From Thermoplasmatales archaeon (GTDB lineage: Archaea > Thermoplasmatota > Thermoplasmata > Thermoplasmatales > Thermoplasmataceae): 64,000 nt of DNA. The stretch lies in NCBI GenBank assembly GCA_016806715.1, contig CP060531.1, forward strand, positions 62,001 through 126,000, in the 5' to 3' direction. Position numbers and translations under genes: made by a program. The notes beneath the pieces are model-generated. The model made no database searches, had not been told where the DNA came from, and worked only from the letters and a program-made list of their open reading frames with translations. Shown here piece after piece: positions 36,492 through 44,251 of this stretch; position 1 is the first letter of the stretch, and every line of letters starts with the position of its first letter.

Positions 36492-36744
36492 TGAGAAACC
36501 ATGTTGTACAGATGTATAAGGTTTTTTCTTGTTGGTTTTATGTCAATTTGTGGTCAACAAAATTATGGCCACAATTCCTGGCACTAATACTCCATTATAA
36601 TACTGCATTATAACCGTCAAACGCCGAATCATTCACAAACTGCGCATTACCGGTTGTCATCAGGAAAAACATAACCCAGTTTTACAGGCCCTCGAGTGTG
36701 AGATCTCGTGAGATATCAGCTGATAAAATTCGCCAATAGCCGAA
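36492..36744. other. Spacer with first copy of the microprotein 3'-side repeat
   Basis: Contains CCTCGAGTGTGAGATCTCGTGAGATATCAGCTGATAAAATTCGCCAATAGCCGAATTAGATT-like sequence at about 36690-36750, related to 36888-36958 and 37632-37709. No gene otherwise. Confidence 0.45.
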
Positions 36745-36846
36745 TTAGATTAATCCGATACCGAGAAGTATAAGAAGAAAGCCCCCAATCATCCCGGCCA
36801 GGCTTATGTATTTAATCTTGTCCACTCTGCGTTTTTCCTGATACAT
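36745..36846 (-). CDS. Single-span membrane microprotein 2
   Basis: 33 residues from ATG 36846: a basic start (MYQEKRRVDKIKY) and one glycine-rich hydrophobic helix (ISLAGMIGGFLLILLGIGLI). The basic start suggests the N-terminus stays in the cytoplasm. A longer frame upstream exists but looks non-coding. Its 3' side carries a repeat shared with microproteins 3 and 4. Confidence 0.5.
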   Translation of the reverse strand: MYQEKRRVDKIKYISLAGMIGGFLLILLGIGLI

Positions 36847-36887
36847 GGTATTACGATACCTTTCCATTATAAATGGGCTTTGATACC

Positions 36888-36958
36888 ATCCTCGAGGGTG
36901 TGCGGCTGAAGGAGATATCAGGCCCGAGATCTGATAAAATTCCGCTATCCTAGAATCA
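36888..36958. repeat. Microprotein 3'-flank repeat, copy b
   Basis: CATCCTCGAGGGTGTGCGGCTGA, then GATATCAGG, GATCTGATAAAATTCCGCTATCCTAGAATCAGA. It matches 37632-37709 closely (CATCCTCGAGGGTGTGC-GCTGAA-GAGAT..TC, then GGCTATC-AGAATCAGA) and 36690-36750 more weakly. It runs into the stop codon of microprotein 3. Confidence 0.6.
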
Positions 36959-37066
36959 GATAAGGCCTGAGAGTCCATAGACAAGTATGGCTATTGAAGC
37001 TATAAGTCCAGCAATGAGGACCGCACCAACGTACGGATTTCTTTCGTCCCCAGGGTTTTGCTTCAT
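36956..37066 (-). CDS. Single-span membrane microprotein 3
   Basis: 36 residues from ATG 37066. The polar start contains RNPYVGA and is followed by a helix ending ILVYGLSGLI. It is clearly related to microprotein 4 at 37707-37814 (shared RNPY-x-GA, GL-x-x-SIA-x-LVY-x-LSGL). The conserved protein pattern against changed DNA suggests real coding. Confidence 0.62.
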   Translation of the reverse strand: MKQNPGDERNPYVGAVLIAGLIASIAILVYGLSGLI

Positions 37067-37290
37067 AAAGATACATTAACGGAATAATATTAAATATTTC
37101 TTTTACTGAACCGACCCATAGCAAGAACTGCAATCAGCACTATGGTTCCATATTTTACGCCGTGATTATTTGGAAGTTCTGTGAATCTCCCCTATTTGTC
37201 ATAAGCAGGCTTTTGTCATATCAGTAACCATGTATCAGGAACTTCTCTGAATCTGCACAAGGGTTATATCTCATACACAGTTGACATATC

Positions 37291-37551
37291 GTGACTTATC
37301 AACCAGGTCCACAACTCAGGATCCAGAAAAGACAGCAGCAGGGCAGAGGCGAAACCGGACGCAAATACATAGAGTGCCCGAATTGCGGAAGATACTATTT
37401 GAGGTCCATGTACATTCCTGACCGCAACGGGCCCTCGATGAAATGGATCAAGATAGGCCTGTATTGTGAGGTTTGCGGAATCTCTTATACTGACAGGCAC
37501 AAGGAGATCCTCGCAGAAAGAGGGATGGACGTTTCTGATTTCCCGTTTTGA
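37291..37551 (+). CDS. Small zinc-ribbon protein of the element
   Basis: 86 residues from a GTG. Two C-x2-C pairs (CPNCGRYY and CEVCGISY), about 35 residues apart, form a likely zinc ribbon. The N-terminus is basic and glutamine-rich, the C-terminus acidic. It could bind nucleic acid or bridge proteins. It is one of only three rightward genes in the element. A TTATATCTC box lies about 25 bp upstream, in line with a leaderless transcript. Confidence 0.6.
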   Translation: MTYQPGPQLRIQKRQQQGRGETGRKYIECPNCGRYYLRSMYIPDRNGPSMKWIKIGLYCEVCGISYTDRHKEILAERGMDVSDFPF

Positions 37552-37631
37552 TGCTGCATTATTTAGATACCTTCTTCGTCATTCACCGAATCACTGGCAG
37601 AACAGCTTCTTCAGGGAACCACTTCATCATC

Positions 37632-37709
37632 AGTATCATCCTCGAGGGTGTGCAGCTGAACGAGATCTCGTGTCCCGGGTACTGGAAAAAATCGGCTATC
37701 GCAGAATCA
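37632..37709. repeat. Microprotein 3'-flank repeat, copy c
   Basis: Closest partner of 36888-36958. It runs into the stop codon of microprotein 4, so repeat plus microprotein gene look like one duplicated unit. Confidence 0.6.
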
Positions 37710-37814
37710 GAACAGGCCTGAAAGCGCATAGACTAAAAGTGCGATAGATAGTGCAAGCCCTATGAAACCGATTGCTCCGGTGTAAGGGTTCCTTTTCTGG
37801 GTATATCTAGGCAT
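37707..37814 (-). CDS. Single-span membrane microprotein 4
   Basis: 35 residues from ATG 37814: a basic start with KRNPYTGA, then the helix IGFIGLALSIALLVYALSGL. Paralog of microprotein 3. It lies upstream of a 250-bp spacer. Confidence 0.62.
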   Translation of the reverse strand: MPRYTQKRNPYTGAIGFIGLALSIALLVYALSGLF

Positions 37815-38061
37815 ACCCAATTATCCAACTCAGGTTATTAAAAATTCCTCTTGTTAAACCAGGACGTTCCTCCTGTTTTTGTCCTAGAAGATCTTCCTTT
37901 TGGGTATTTAAAGCGACGGTATCACCCCCCGGAATTCTGTCCGGATTCCGTTTCCTGGTCAGTACCCCTATACCCCTCACTCATGAGATCGGCGTATTGA
38001 AACCATGATTCATAACGTTTCGATGATTCGATCTGATAACCTGAAAAATACCTCTTTTGAT

Positions 38062-38553
38062 TCAATGAGCAGCTGTCTCTTTGATTGTGTTATGATTATC
38101 ATGGCTTACAGTCTTTTCCTTTACGTGTTTCAGGTTAGCTATTGAGCGTGGGTTCTTTCCTCTCCTGCTCTCCCTGCCATTGCTGTTGATCCACTTCTCG
38201 ACCAGTTCCTTTTCGAACTCATACTGGTCCGGCACCCTCAGTTTTGGCTTAGTTTTACAGTTATTCTTTGCCTCTGCAAACGAAGAAAACTCGCCGCCGA
38301 ATGGCATACCTGGCTTATATCCGTACCTGGCCCTGAAATCATCGGTTACGTCCTCACACGACCATGTGTCCTTTCCAACCTTGTTCTCTATTTCGGAATA
38401 CAGGGCATCTTCCCATGAGTCCTTTCCCATGTATTTGATCCTGTGGACCTCACCAGGATAATTCTCATGGCCAGATTCTACAAGATTCTGCTCAAGTTCG
38501 CTGAACGTACTGAACATCGATCCGTTATCCAGAAGTTTCCAGTTGTACTTCAT
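38062..38553 (-). CDS. Unknown soluble element protein
   Basis: 163 residues, highly charged, with no recognised family and no membrane helix. It contains tryptophan-rich pieces (YNWKLLDNG, DSWEDALYSEIE, KDTWSCEDV) and a basic C-terminal third (GRESRRGKNPRSIANLKHVKEK). It starts at ATG 38553 after a 200-bp spacer. Unusual composition, but a continuous frame with the codon style of the other element genes. Confidence 0.5.
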   Translation of the reverse strand: MKYNWKLLDNGSMFSTFSELEQNLVESGHENYPGEVHRIKYMGKDSWEDALYSEIENKVGKDTWSCEDVTDDFRARYGYKPGMPFGGEFSSFAEAKNNCKTKPKLRVPDQYEFEKELVEKWINSNGRESRRGKNPRSIANLKHVKEKTVSHDNHNTIKETAAH

Positions 38554-38761
38554 GGCTGAGCTATTCAGAAAGCGATTATTAAGGGTAATGAAGCCCCAGG
38601 ATTGTACAACCCGGAATCGGCAAAAATTCTCCAGATTATGCCCTCCTTTTCCTAACTACATAATAATAGAAATCGCCATAGCTTTATTGTGGATTTGTGG
38701 TAAAATTACCTTGAAATTCTGAATATTTATGGGCTTCCACAACCTGATTGTGGATTATGGC

Positions 38762-39175
38762 CTAAATGAAGTGTCCTTTGTCATCCCTTTCCCTTTTCTT
38801 TGCAACTTTGGATTTCAGGTTGGGAATTTCGTCAACGGTCTTGAAAGCCTTCCCGTATTCATCCGTGCATATGCACTGGCAGTCGTCATTGTACCTGCTG
38901 CAATCCTCTAAACTGTCGTAAGCATGCTTTGCTGAGGGAGAGAACCAGCATCCTCCGGAAACCAGGAAGCCCCGGTTGGTATCGGGATTGAAGAAATCAT
39001 ACTTTTTGGCATTCCCAATAGTAGCATCCTTGGAACATACGTATCGGTATGGCCCGGAATCGTATCTCTTCAGCTCCTCGAATGTATCATAAGCCTTCTT
39101 GGTTTCCTCAGCAAACCAGCAGCCCCCAAGGCCTATCAGTTTCAACCTCTCATCGGTGTCAATCCTGCCGTTCAT
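38762..39175 (-). CDS. Unknown protein with a duplicated GGCWF motif
   Basis: 137 residues made of two related halves. The first has GGCWFAEETKKAYDTFEELKRYD and then YVCSKDA, the second GGCWFSPSAKHAYDSLEDCSRYN and then CICTDEYGKAF (motif parts quoted separately). The repeated Cys-Trp-Phe and Tyr-Asp positions suggest a small domain of about 45 residues present twice, perhaps disulfide- or metal-stabilised. No known family was recognised. Confidence 0.55.
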   Translation of the reverse strand: MNGRIDTDERLKLIGLGGCWFAEETKKAYDTFEELKRYDSGPYRYVCSKDATIGNAKKYDFFNPDTNRGFLVSGGCWFSPSAKHAYDSLEDCSRYNDDCQCICTDEYGKAFKTVDEIPNLKSKVAKKRERDDKGHFI

Positions 39176-39208
39176 AATTGCATATCGCGAATAGGAAAAT
39201 AAACGTAA

Positions 39209-39445
39209 TCATCGGTTCATCCTCTTGTGGAACGCCATGATTTCAGCACTGAGGATTGAAAGCCTGTAGCTGCTTATCTTTACAACTGTACCGGTTCTTT
39301 CCGGATCAATCCCGGAATCCAGGCCTTCCAGGAGCAGGTCCACGTTTTGCTTAAGGTTGTACCACTCTGCCTTGAACTCCTTCAGGGAAAACGTGAAACC
39401 TTCAGATGCGCGTTTGCGGTTCTCTTCCGCTATCCTATCGGTCAT
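39209..39445 (-). CDS. Small unknown element protein
   Basis: 78 residues, mostly helical and charged, from the ATG at 39445, which overlaps the preceding stop as ATGA. The frame is open 12 codons further up, but the overlap pattern of this operon favours the inner start. No family recognised. It is the last member of the tightly overlapping leftward operon. Confidence 0.5.
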   Translation of the reverse strand: MTDRIAEENRKRASEGFTFSLKEFKAEWYNLKQNVDLLLEGLDSGIDPERTGTVVKISSYRLSILSAEIMAFHKRMNR

Positions 39446-39702
39446 GCGTGCACCGTTGCTATCCCCATGATCCTCTGCCACTTCCAGAAGGCCGTGGTAA
39501 TCTGGTTCTGAGAGAGCATCTTGAAATGCCTCAGCTCGAATGGCAATACTTTTTCATGGATGAAGTCAAACACCAGGAACGGTGACTCGGGATACCTGCT
39601 ATTGACGGACCTGTAGAGTTCGCAGAGCTGGATGAACTTCTCCGTTCTCCTGGTAAGTGGTTTCTGTATGAAGCGGTCCAGCGTCAAGAACTGCTGATCC
39701 AT
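39442..39702 (-). CDS. Small unknown element protein
   Basis: 86 residues, alpha-helical, basic and aromatic (RFIQKPLTRRTEKF, FWKWQRIMGI). It overlaps its neighbours by one and four bases. No family recognised. Confidence 0.5.
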   Translation of the reverse strand: MDQQFLTLDRFIQKPLTRRTEKFIQLCELYRSVNSRYPESPFLVFDFIHEKVLPFELRHFKMLSQNQITTAFWKWQRIMGIATVHA

Positions 39703-40184
39703 TACGCACCTCCGAATGCGTCAAGTGTTATAGGACCATGACTGGACGTTTCTGAAGATTTTGAGACGTTTTGGTTGATTTTATTCGATGATTTCATGCC
39801 AAGATTATGCATCGCTTTACTCTTCTCCTCTGGAGTCATGGATCCCTCAACCCTGCCACGCTTCCTGACTAACTGGATCAGGCCTGAAATTTCATGGAAC
39901 CTGAATACCGGAAAGACCAGGATGATCTCTTCATCGGAAATATTGATCTTCCGGCCAAGGATCCTGGAAAGATCTCTCCAGGTGTTCTTGTGGTCCTTGA
40001 GGTACAGTGCAAGCTCAGAATCGCTGAATTTGTATATGTGTGACGGTGTCTCGAATGCCGGAGGCCGGGACCTCGAACCCTTTACCCTGATGATCTCTGC
40101 AAATGACCTGTCGACTGTTTCACGGTAATCCTCTGTTTTTTCTATGCGGTATGGTCCAAGGTCATTCAGCCGAAACGCCGTCAT
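39702..40184 (-). CDS. Unknown element protein, possible DNA-binding helical domain
   Basis: 160 residues. The middle (WRDLSRILGRKINISDEEIILVF) reads like a helix-turn-helix-style segment but does not match a known pattern well. The C-terminal 45 residues are rich in Ser, Lys and Asn and probably disordered. The start overlaps the stop of the Sm/Hfq-like gene as ATGA. Confidence 0.45.
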   Translation of the reverse strand: MTAFRLNDLGPYRIEKTEDYRETVDRSFAEIIRVKGSRSRPPAFETPSHIYKFSDSELALYLKDHKNTWRDLSRILGRKINISDEEIILVFPVFRFHEISGLIQLVRKRGRVEGSMTPEEKSKAMHNLGMKSSNKINQNVSKSSETSSHGPITLDAFGGA

Positions 40185-40438
40185 AATACTCCCACTATGT
40201 CTATCGCGTGCTTCATGATTATGAGGATATGGCCGTTCTGGACCTCAAGAGCGATGTCATACTGGCCGAATCCCCTCAATATGCCGGACTCAATCCTTCC
40301 AGACCTCAGTGTAATGGTGACAGGTTTACCCACCTGTGCCTTCCCGAAGTTATCTATTGTTTCCTTCCCGGTGTCGTATCTTCTGGGCTTATCTCTCTTA
40401 TCCTGCCTCGAATTGTTATTTTCTCCCGGCCTGATCAT
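40181..40438 (-). CDS. Hfq/Sm-like RNA-binding protein
   Basis: 85 residues. After a disordered basic N-terminus (about 30 residues rich in N, R, K and D) comes an Sm fold: GKPVTITLRSGRIESGILRGF is the Sm1-like part with the G-x-L-x-G-F turn, and ILIIMKHAIDIV is an Sm2-like strand with the KHA(I) motif typical of bacterial Hfq. It should form a ring that binds U- or A-rich RNA. Archaeal genomes normally carry Lsm proteins with a different Sm2. An Hfq-type protein on an element suggests control of its own or host RNAs. Start overlaps the preceding stop. Confidence 0.68.
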   Translation of the reverse strand: MIRPGENNNSRQDKRDKPRRYDTGKETIDNFGKAQVGKPVTITLRSGRIESGILRGFGQYDIALEVQNGHILIIMKHAIDIVGVL

Positions 40439-40773
40439 TCCAGCTTCACCGCCATGCTTCTGCCAGCTGCCATGTTATCATATGCCTCCTGGACCCTCTC
40501 CTGGACCTGTGGGATGGTCCAGGCGTATTGTGCATGGATGCACTCAAAGGACTGGTCCTGATCGCACCATAGCCGGAGAATTCCACGGTCATCTGCTTTA
40601 GTGCGCACCGTCATGCAGCTGTCGTTTCCGGCCTCGCGTATCACAGTAACAAATTCCTTTGGTGATTCTGCTGTCTTTCCTGGCTTGCTCATAGCCCCGT
40701 TCAAATACTGTGGAGAGGTTTGGGCTTCCTTACCCTCTCCGGTTTGGGTTAGTCTTTTTAGTTCCTTTTCCAT
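40435..40773 (-). CDS. Unknown element protein with a conserved W-C-H/W domain
   Basis: 112 residues. The C-terminal half has a distinct block: GILRLWCDQDQSFECIHAQY followed by AWTIPQVQERVQEAY. A truncated relative of just this block is encoded at 59713-59859, which shows that the family spreads on more than one element. The cysteine and histidine positions could bind metal. No known family was recognised. Confidence 0.55.
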   Translation of the reverse strand: MEKELKRLTQTGEGKEAQTSPQYLNGAMSKPGKTAESPKEFVTVIREAGNDSCMTVRTKADDRGILRLWCDQDQSFECIHAQYAWTIPQVQERVQEAYDNMAAGRSMAVKLE

Positions 40774-40774
40774 A

Positions 40775-40972
40775 TTATTTCACCTCTTTGGAGGTATCAG
40801 GGCCTCCCGCGTTGATTGAAGATCCGGGAGGCCTTGACTGTGATTCCTCAAGTATTCTTTCAAGGGCCTTGAGTGCCCTGTCGTATCCCCTCGTCTGAAA
40901 GAGGTTCATCGCGGTCCGTATTCCTTCCCTGAAGCCTATCTCATACATCCTCTGGTCCTGGTCACCGGACAT
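40775..40972 (-). CDS. Small unknown element protein
   Basis: 65 residues. The first half is helical (IGFREGIRTAMNLF, then YDRALKALERILEE), the end disordered. It is packed between its neighbours with one-base gaps. No family recognised. Confidence 0.45.
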   Translation of the reverse strand: MSGDQDQRMYEIGFREGIRTAMNLFQTRGYDRALKALERILEESQSRPPGSSINAGGPDTSKEVK

Positions 40973-40973
40973 G

Positions 40974-41246
40974 TCACCTTACCTCCATGGCACGTGCAAT
41001 TCCTCTCTTCACTAACAGTAATACCAGCCTTGGGTCCAGGTAAACGATGTCCTGCCCCCTCAGATGCCAGTCCCGGTCTGTCCATGCCACATTGATATCT
41101 GAGAGAACCAGCACCAGCTGGTAGCTGTCAAACCGTGATACCGCTGGCTGAAGAGGAGAGGGAGTTAGGTACACCAGGTGATCAGAAGGAACAGTTTTTC
41201 TCTCCTGGCTGATGACGGCAAAGCGGTCCAGGGAAGACTGGATCAT
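40974..41246 (-). CDS. Small unknown element protein
   Basis: 90 residues with alternating strands and hydrophobic stretches (YQLVLVLSDINVAW, RLVLLLVKRGIARAM), so probably a compact alpha/beta fold. The start ATG overlaps the stop of the 34-residue frame as ATGA. No family recognised. Confidence 0.48.
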   Translation of the reverse strand: MIQSSLDRFAVISQERKTVPSDHLVYLTPSPLQPAVSRFDSYQLVLVLSDINVAWTDRDWHLRGQDIVYLDPRLVLLLVKRGIARAMEVR

Positions 41247-41347
41247 GGCTGATCCTCTCCTCGGTCTTCATCCGGGCCACACGTGAGCTCGATCTCGATG
41301 TCAGCGCCGGAAAATGATAGTTTCGATCCCTTGGTGTATGGCATCAT
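41243..41347 (-). CDS. Acidic 34-residue peptide in operon
   Basis: A short frame whose ATG overlaps the stop of the PolX-like gene and whose TGA overlaps the next ATG, so it fills the gap exactly. The sequence is acidic at the end (GPDEDRGED). The two ATGA junctions are the main evidence that it is translated. Confidence 0.45.
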   Translation of the reverse strand: MMPYTKGSKLSFSGADIEIELTCGPDEDRGEDQP

Positions 41348-41961
41348 GACACCTCCTGCAGAACGTCTCTTTCCTTCGGGTCCGCGTATGGCACGAAAAT
41401 GCGCCGGAAGACATCGGTCTCCTCTGGCGTGTCTATGGTAACACCGTTGCGCTCAAGATGGCCATCCCTGACCCTTACGCCATGCCCGTATCCCTGCTGC
41501 ACAAACCAGTGACTGTATTCAGCGCTTCCCGTTCGGATCAGGAATACGACCCCCCATTGCGCCGGAGGCTTGACGGCAAAAAGATCAACGGGATAATTGG
41601 AACCCTGGTAATTGTATCCGATCCGGTAATACCGCGGGCCCAGTGGATTTGCTTTCGTATCCTTCCTTGGCCTATTCCGTGTTACTATTCCCTGATCCAG
41701 CATTTCATGGATCCGGCGCTCGAGATGATCCCCGCGGGGTATCTGCTCCGGGGACGTTGCACTCAAAAAGCCAAGCGGTAACCTTGCCTGGACATCTGCC
41801 CTGGGAATCACCACGATCTCGATATCGTGCACGAAATCCCGTCCCCTCCGGACGGATCCGGCCAGCTCTGCCCTTGTTACTGCCATGCCAATATCATGGA
41901 TGAAGGACTGTCCCACTGCCCGCGCCTGGTCCAGGGGTATGGCGCTCCCTGAATTGCTCAT
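41344..41961 (-). CDS. Stand-alone PolX-type (pol beta-like) nucleotidyltransferase
   Basis: 205 residues with the nucleotidyltransferase core of family X polymerases. The G-S-x-R-R motif is at residues 35-39, followed by Asp46 and Glu48 (HDIEIVV, with Glu in the second metal position) and the third carboxylate Asp126 in YPVDLFAV. The WGVVFLIRTGSAEYSHWF segment matches the family's thumb-side motif with an R-T-G. The N-terminal lyase domain of Pol beta and the PHP domain of bacterial PolX are missing. It could repair or fill ends during replication of the element. It overlaps both neighbours. Confidence 0.82.
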   Translation of the reverse strand: MSNSGSAIPLDQARAVGQSFIHDIGMAVTRAELAGSVRRGRDFVHDIEIVVIPRADVQARLPLGFLSATSPEQIPRGDHLERRIHEMLDQGIVTRNRPRKDTKANPLGPRYYRIGYNYQGSNYPVDLFAVKPPAQWGVVFLIRTGSAEYSHWFVQQGYGHGVRVRDGHLERNGVTIDTPEETDVFRRIFVPYADPKERDVLQEVS

Positions 41962-42155
41962 AATTGCGCCTCCTTGATCGACTGGACCTCCATGACCGGG
42001 ACCTTGTAGACGGATCCGCTGTCAAGTTCCACTGCAAGGCGCTTCATGCCTATGCTTACCAGGATCCCGCGATGCGTCCGCGTTCCCGATGCCGTCCTGT
42101 ACTGGATGCTTACCATGCTGCCTTTCAGCTGCATGATCCTGGAGCGGGGGATCAT
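41958..42155 (-). CDS. Small beta-barrel-like protein (SH3/Sm-type look)
   Basis: 65 residues, almost all strands: MVSIQYRTASGTRTHRGILVSIG, then RLAVELDSGSVYKVPVMEVQSI. The spacing of glycines resembles small SH3 or Sm-type barrels, though no family can be named. It starts by an ATGA overlap with the helicase gene and ends by another into the PolX-like gene, so it may be an accessory factor of the replication set. Confidence 0.48.
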   Translation of the reverse strand: MIPRSRIMQLKGSMVSIQYRTASGTRTHRGILVSIGMKRLAVELDSGSVYKVPVMEVQSIKEAQL

Positions 42156-44251
42156 TTCTTGTCACTCCTCAGAATTGCCTCGAACGCCAGCATAGCGATA
42201 CTCTTGCTCTTGACTTGGACAAAACCCCAATCTTTCATAAGATTCATGAGGGCAGTGTGCCTTACAGGATCGCTCGGTTCGATTACCCCGATCCAGAATT
42301 TCTTATCAACCATGCCAGGTCCGGATTTAGGATCAGGATGATATTCAAGATCCGTGAGCTGCTTGACAACCAGGTAGCCAGCTTCAATGGATATGGGCTT
42401 AATGGCCTCAGCTGCGATCTCTCCTGGTTGTTCATGGTCCTTGCCCTCTGCTGAATTAACCGGGACATCGGAATTGACGGGTTCGGGTTGTGATTCTGGT
42501 CCTTTTGGTTCTGGATCGGGAGCTGAATCCATTTGCAAGTTGGAACTGCTCTTTATTTCTTGCGGAGCCTTATTTTCAGGGTTTTTAGAATCGAAATCGA
42601 CCGGTTCCAACTTGTGTGCGTGATCCTTTATACTTTTTCTCGCGGGATCGCGCGTAACGGTTAAGGACTCATGTTGGAACTGCCCGTATCCGTTTCCACG
42701 GAAGCCGTTTTCCTGGCTTTCCTGTGATTTTGTCTCGGTTCCACCTTTGAAATGATCCTGGTATTCGCCCCCTCTTTCTTCATCCTCTGGATCCTCCGAG
42801 ACAATGAGCGCGCAACCCAGAAATTCGTATCCCCCTTCCTTTCCGCGGTGATATTTTTTCTTGGGATATGTCCGTCCAAAATTTTTCTTGAATGTCTGTG
42901 CAGCAATCGGTGTTATCCCCTTTTCGCCGCACCAACTCTCGAACGCCTCGTACGCTTTATTCACTTCGACCGCTGCACCTTCTACGGGTTCGGTGCATTC
43001 GTCAATGAAATTTTCAACTGGATCCGCGAGCTTCTCCATCAACTCGATAGTTGATTCAGATGTTAACTGGCCTGGAAACACCCACCCGCGGTCAATAAGC
43101 GCGAACAACACTCTAACCAGGAGGGTTGCAATCTGGTCACTCTCCTTACTCACTATCTCCTTGTCCACGTTCGTTATTAAGCGTCCCGGCTTCTTGCTCC
43201 TGGTTACTACGGGCAACCAGCGTTCATTGGCAGCGGTATCATCAACCGGAAAAATAGGGAGATTTCCTATTACAATCCCCTTTGCTTTCGATGTACGATC
43301 CTGCGCTTCCCTGCCCTTTGGTTCCACGTTTAGTACGTCCTGTCCAAACAAATTGTTGAATACGGACCAATCTTTTACCGTGCCGCGCTTGAATTTCCTC
43401 TTCAATTCAAAATCCACGAGCACATTTTTACCCTCGATCCCCGTGAATTGAAACCTATCGGCCGTTAATATTCTGGCAAGGTTGAATGAACCAAAGCCAT
43501 GCGTAAAAATACCCTGAAGGACCCTTCCGAGCGTTCCTTTCCCTACCCTTTCACGCCCGAATATCCCCAGTACTTTATGGACTGGAAGATCCGGGTATAA
43601 GCAGTATCCAAAATACGCCAGAATCAACGGTACGTCCCGGGGGAAGAAAACCTGATTAAGCTGTGTCGTGAATAGCGGGGTATCCAGCAGTGTTATTTTC
43701 TTGTCAAGGAGGTTTGCGTTGACTTGGTACGTGTAAAATAATTCAGCGTTAAATGGTGCAAGCGTTCTCTTGCTAAGATCCAAGAGCCCGTTTTTGAACG
43801 GGATAAATCCTGGAGGGTTCATTTCACTGGCATCGGTGAATGTGGTCCGCCTGATCATTGCGAGGACTTCATTTATCTGGCTTTCCTTGGGGCCGTTGTG
43901 CAATGCACTCTCGATTCTGCCGGAAAGGTTCTGCACAAAATCGTTTCGCTGATTTCCGGGAATGGTTTCAATTTGGGCCTGCATTTCCCGGTACATCGCT
44001 ATAAAAAGTGTATGCGCGTTGGCGCGTACATATTCCTCGGCCCGCTCGTGAATCTGCTCATTGAAATACCACACTGCTTCAAGGTCCGTGTCTAATTCTT
44101 TGATTGTTTTAAATTTCCCTTTTTTAGTCAGTTCATTGTACACGTCCATTGCCCCCGGAAAGTATAAGCCCTCAGTATCGCCGTTCATAGCCGCTTCCCT
44201 GAACTTCTTTTTTGCGTCCTCTGCCGTGTCTTTGTTATCATTGTTTCCCAT
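42152..44251 (-). CDS. D5/phage P4-type superfamily 3 helicase
   Basis: Replicative helicase of 699 residues. The N-terminal region ends in the D5-like PFKNGLLDLSKRTL motif (residues about 151-164). The ATPase core has Walker A GRERVGKGT (Lys238), Walker B NVLVDFEL and the SF3 motif C in KGIVIGNLPIF, where the Asn is the sensor. A winged-helix-like segment follows (about 420-470). The last 200 residues are low-complexity, rich in E, S, P and K, then a short folded end. It directly follows the primase gene, as in many plasmids and viruses. It begins one base after the primase stop. Confidence 0.87.
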   Translation of the reverse strand: MGNNDNKDTAEDAKKKFREAAMNGDTEGLYFPGAMDVYNELTKKGKFKTIKELDTDLEAVWYFNEQIHERAEEYVRANAHTLFIAMYREMQAQIETIPGNQRNDFVQNLSGRIESALHNGPKESQINEVLAMIRRTTFTDASEMNPPGFIPFKNGLLDLSKRTLAPFNAELFYTYQVNANLLDKKITLLDTPLFTTQLNQVFFPRDVPLILAYFGYCLYPDLPVHKVLGIFGRERVGKGTLGRVLQGIFTHGFGSFNLARILTADRFQFTGIEGKNVLVDFELKRKFKRGTVKDWSVFNNLFGQDVLNVEPKGREAQDRTSKAKGIVIGNLPIFPVDDTAANERWLPVVTRSKKPGRLITNVDKEIVSKESDQIATLLVRVLFALIDRGWVFPGQLTSESTIELMEKLADPVENFIDECTEPVEGAAVEVNKAYEAFESWCGEKGITPIAAQTFKKNFGRTYPKKKYHRGKEGGYEFLGCALIVSEDPEDEERGGEYQDHFKGGTETKSQESQENGFRGNGYGQFQHESLTVTRDPARKSIKDHAHKLEPVDFDSKNPENKAPQEIKSSSNLQMDSAPDPEPKGPESQPEPVNSDVPVNSAEGKDHEQPGEIAAEAIKPISIEAGYLVVKQLTDLEYHPDPKSGPGMVDKKFWIGVIEPSDPVRHTALMNLMKDWGFVQVKSKSIAMLAFEAILRSDKK

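Noticed and set aside
38650-38765. Repeated ATTGTGGATT words as a possible origin
   Set aside because: Only two short copies with no clear iteron spacing; not enough to call an origin.
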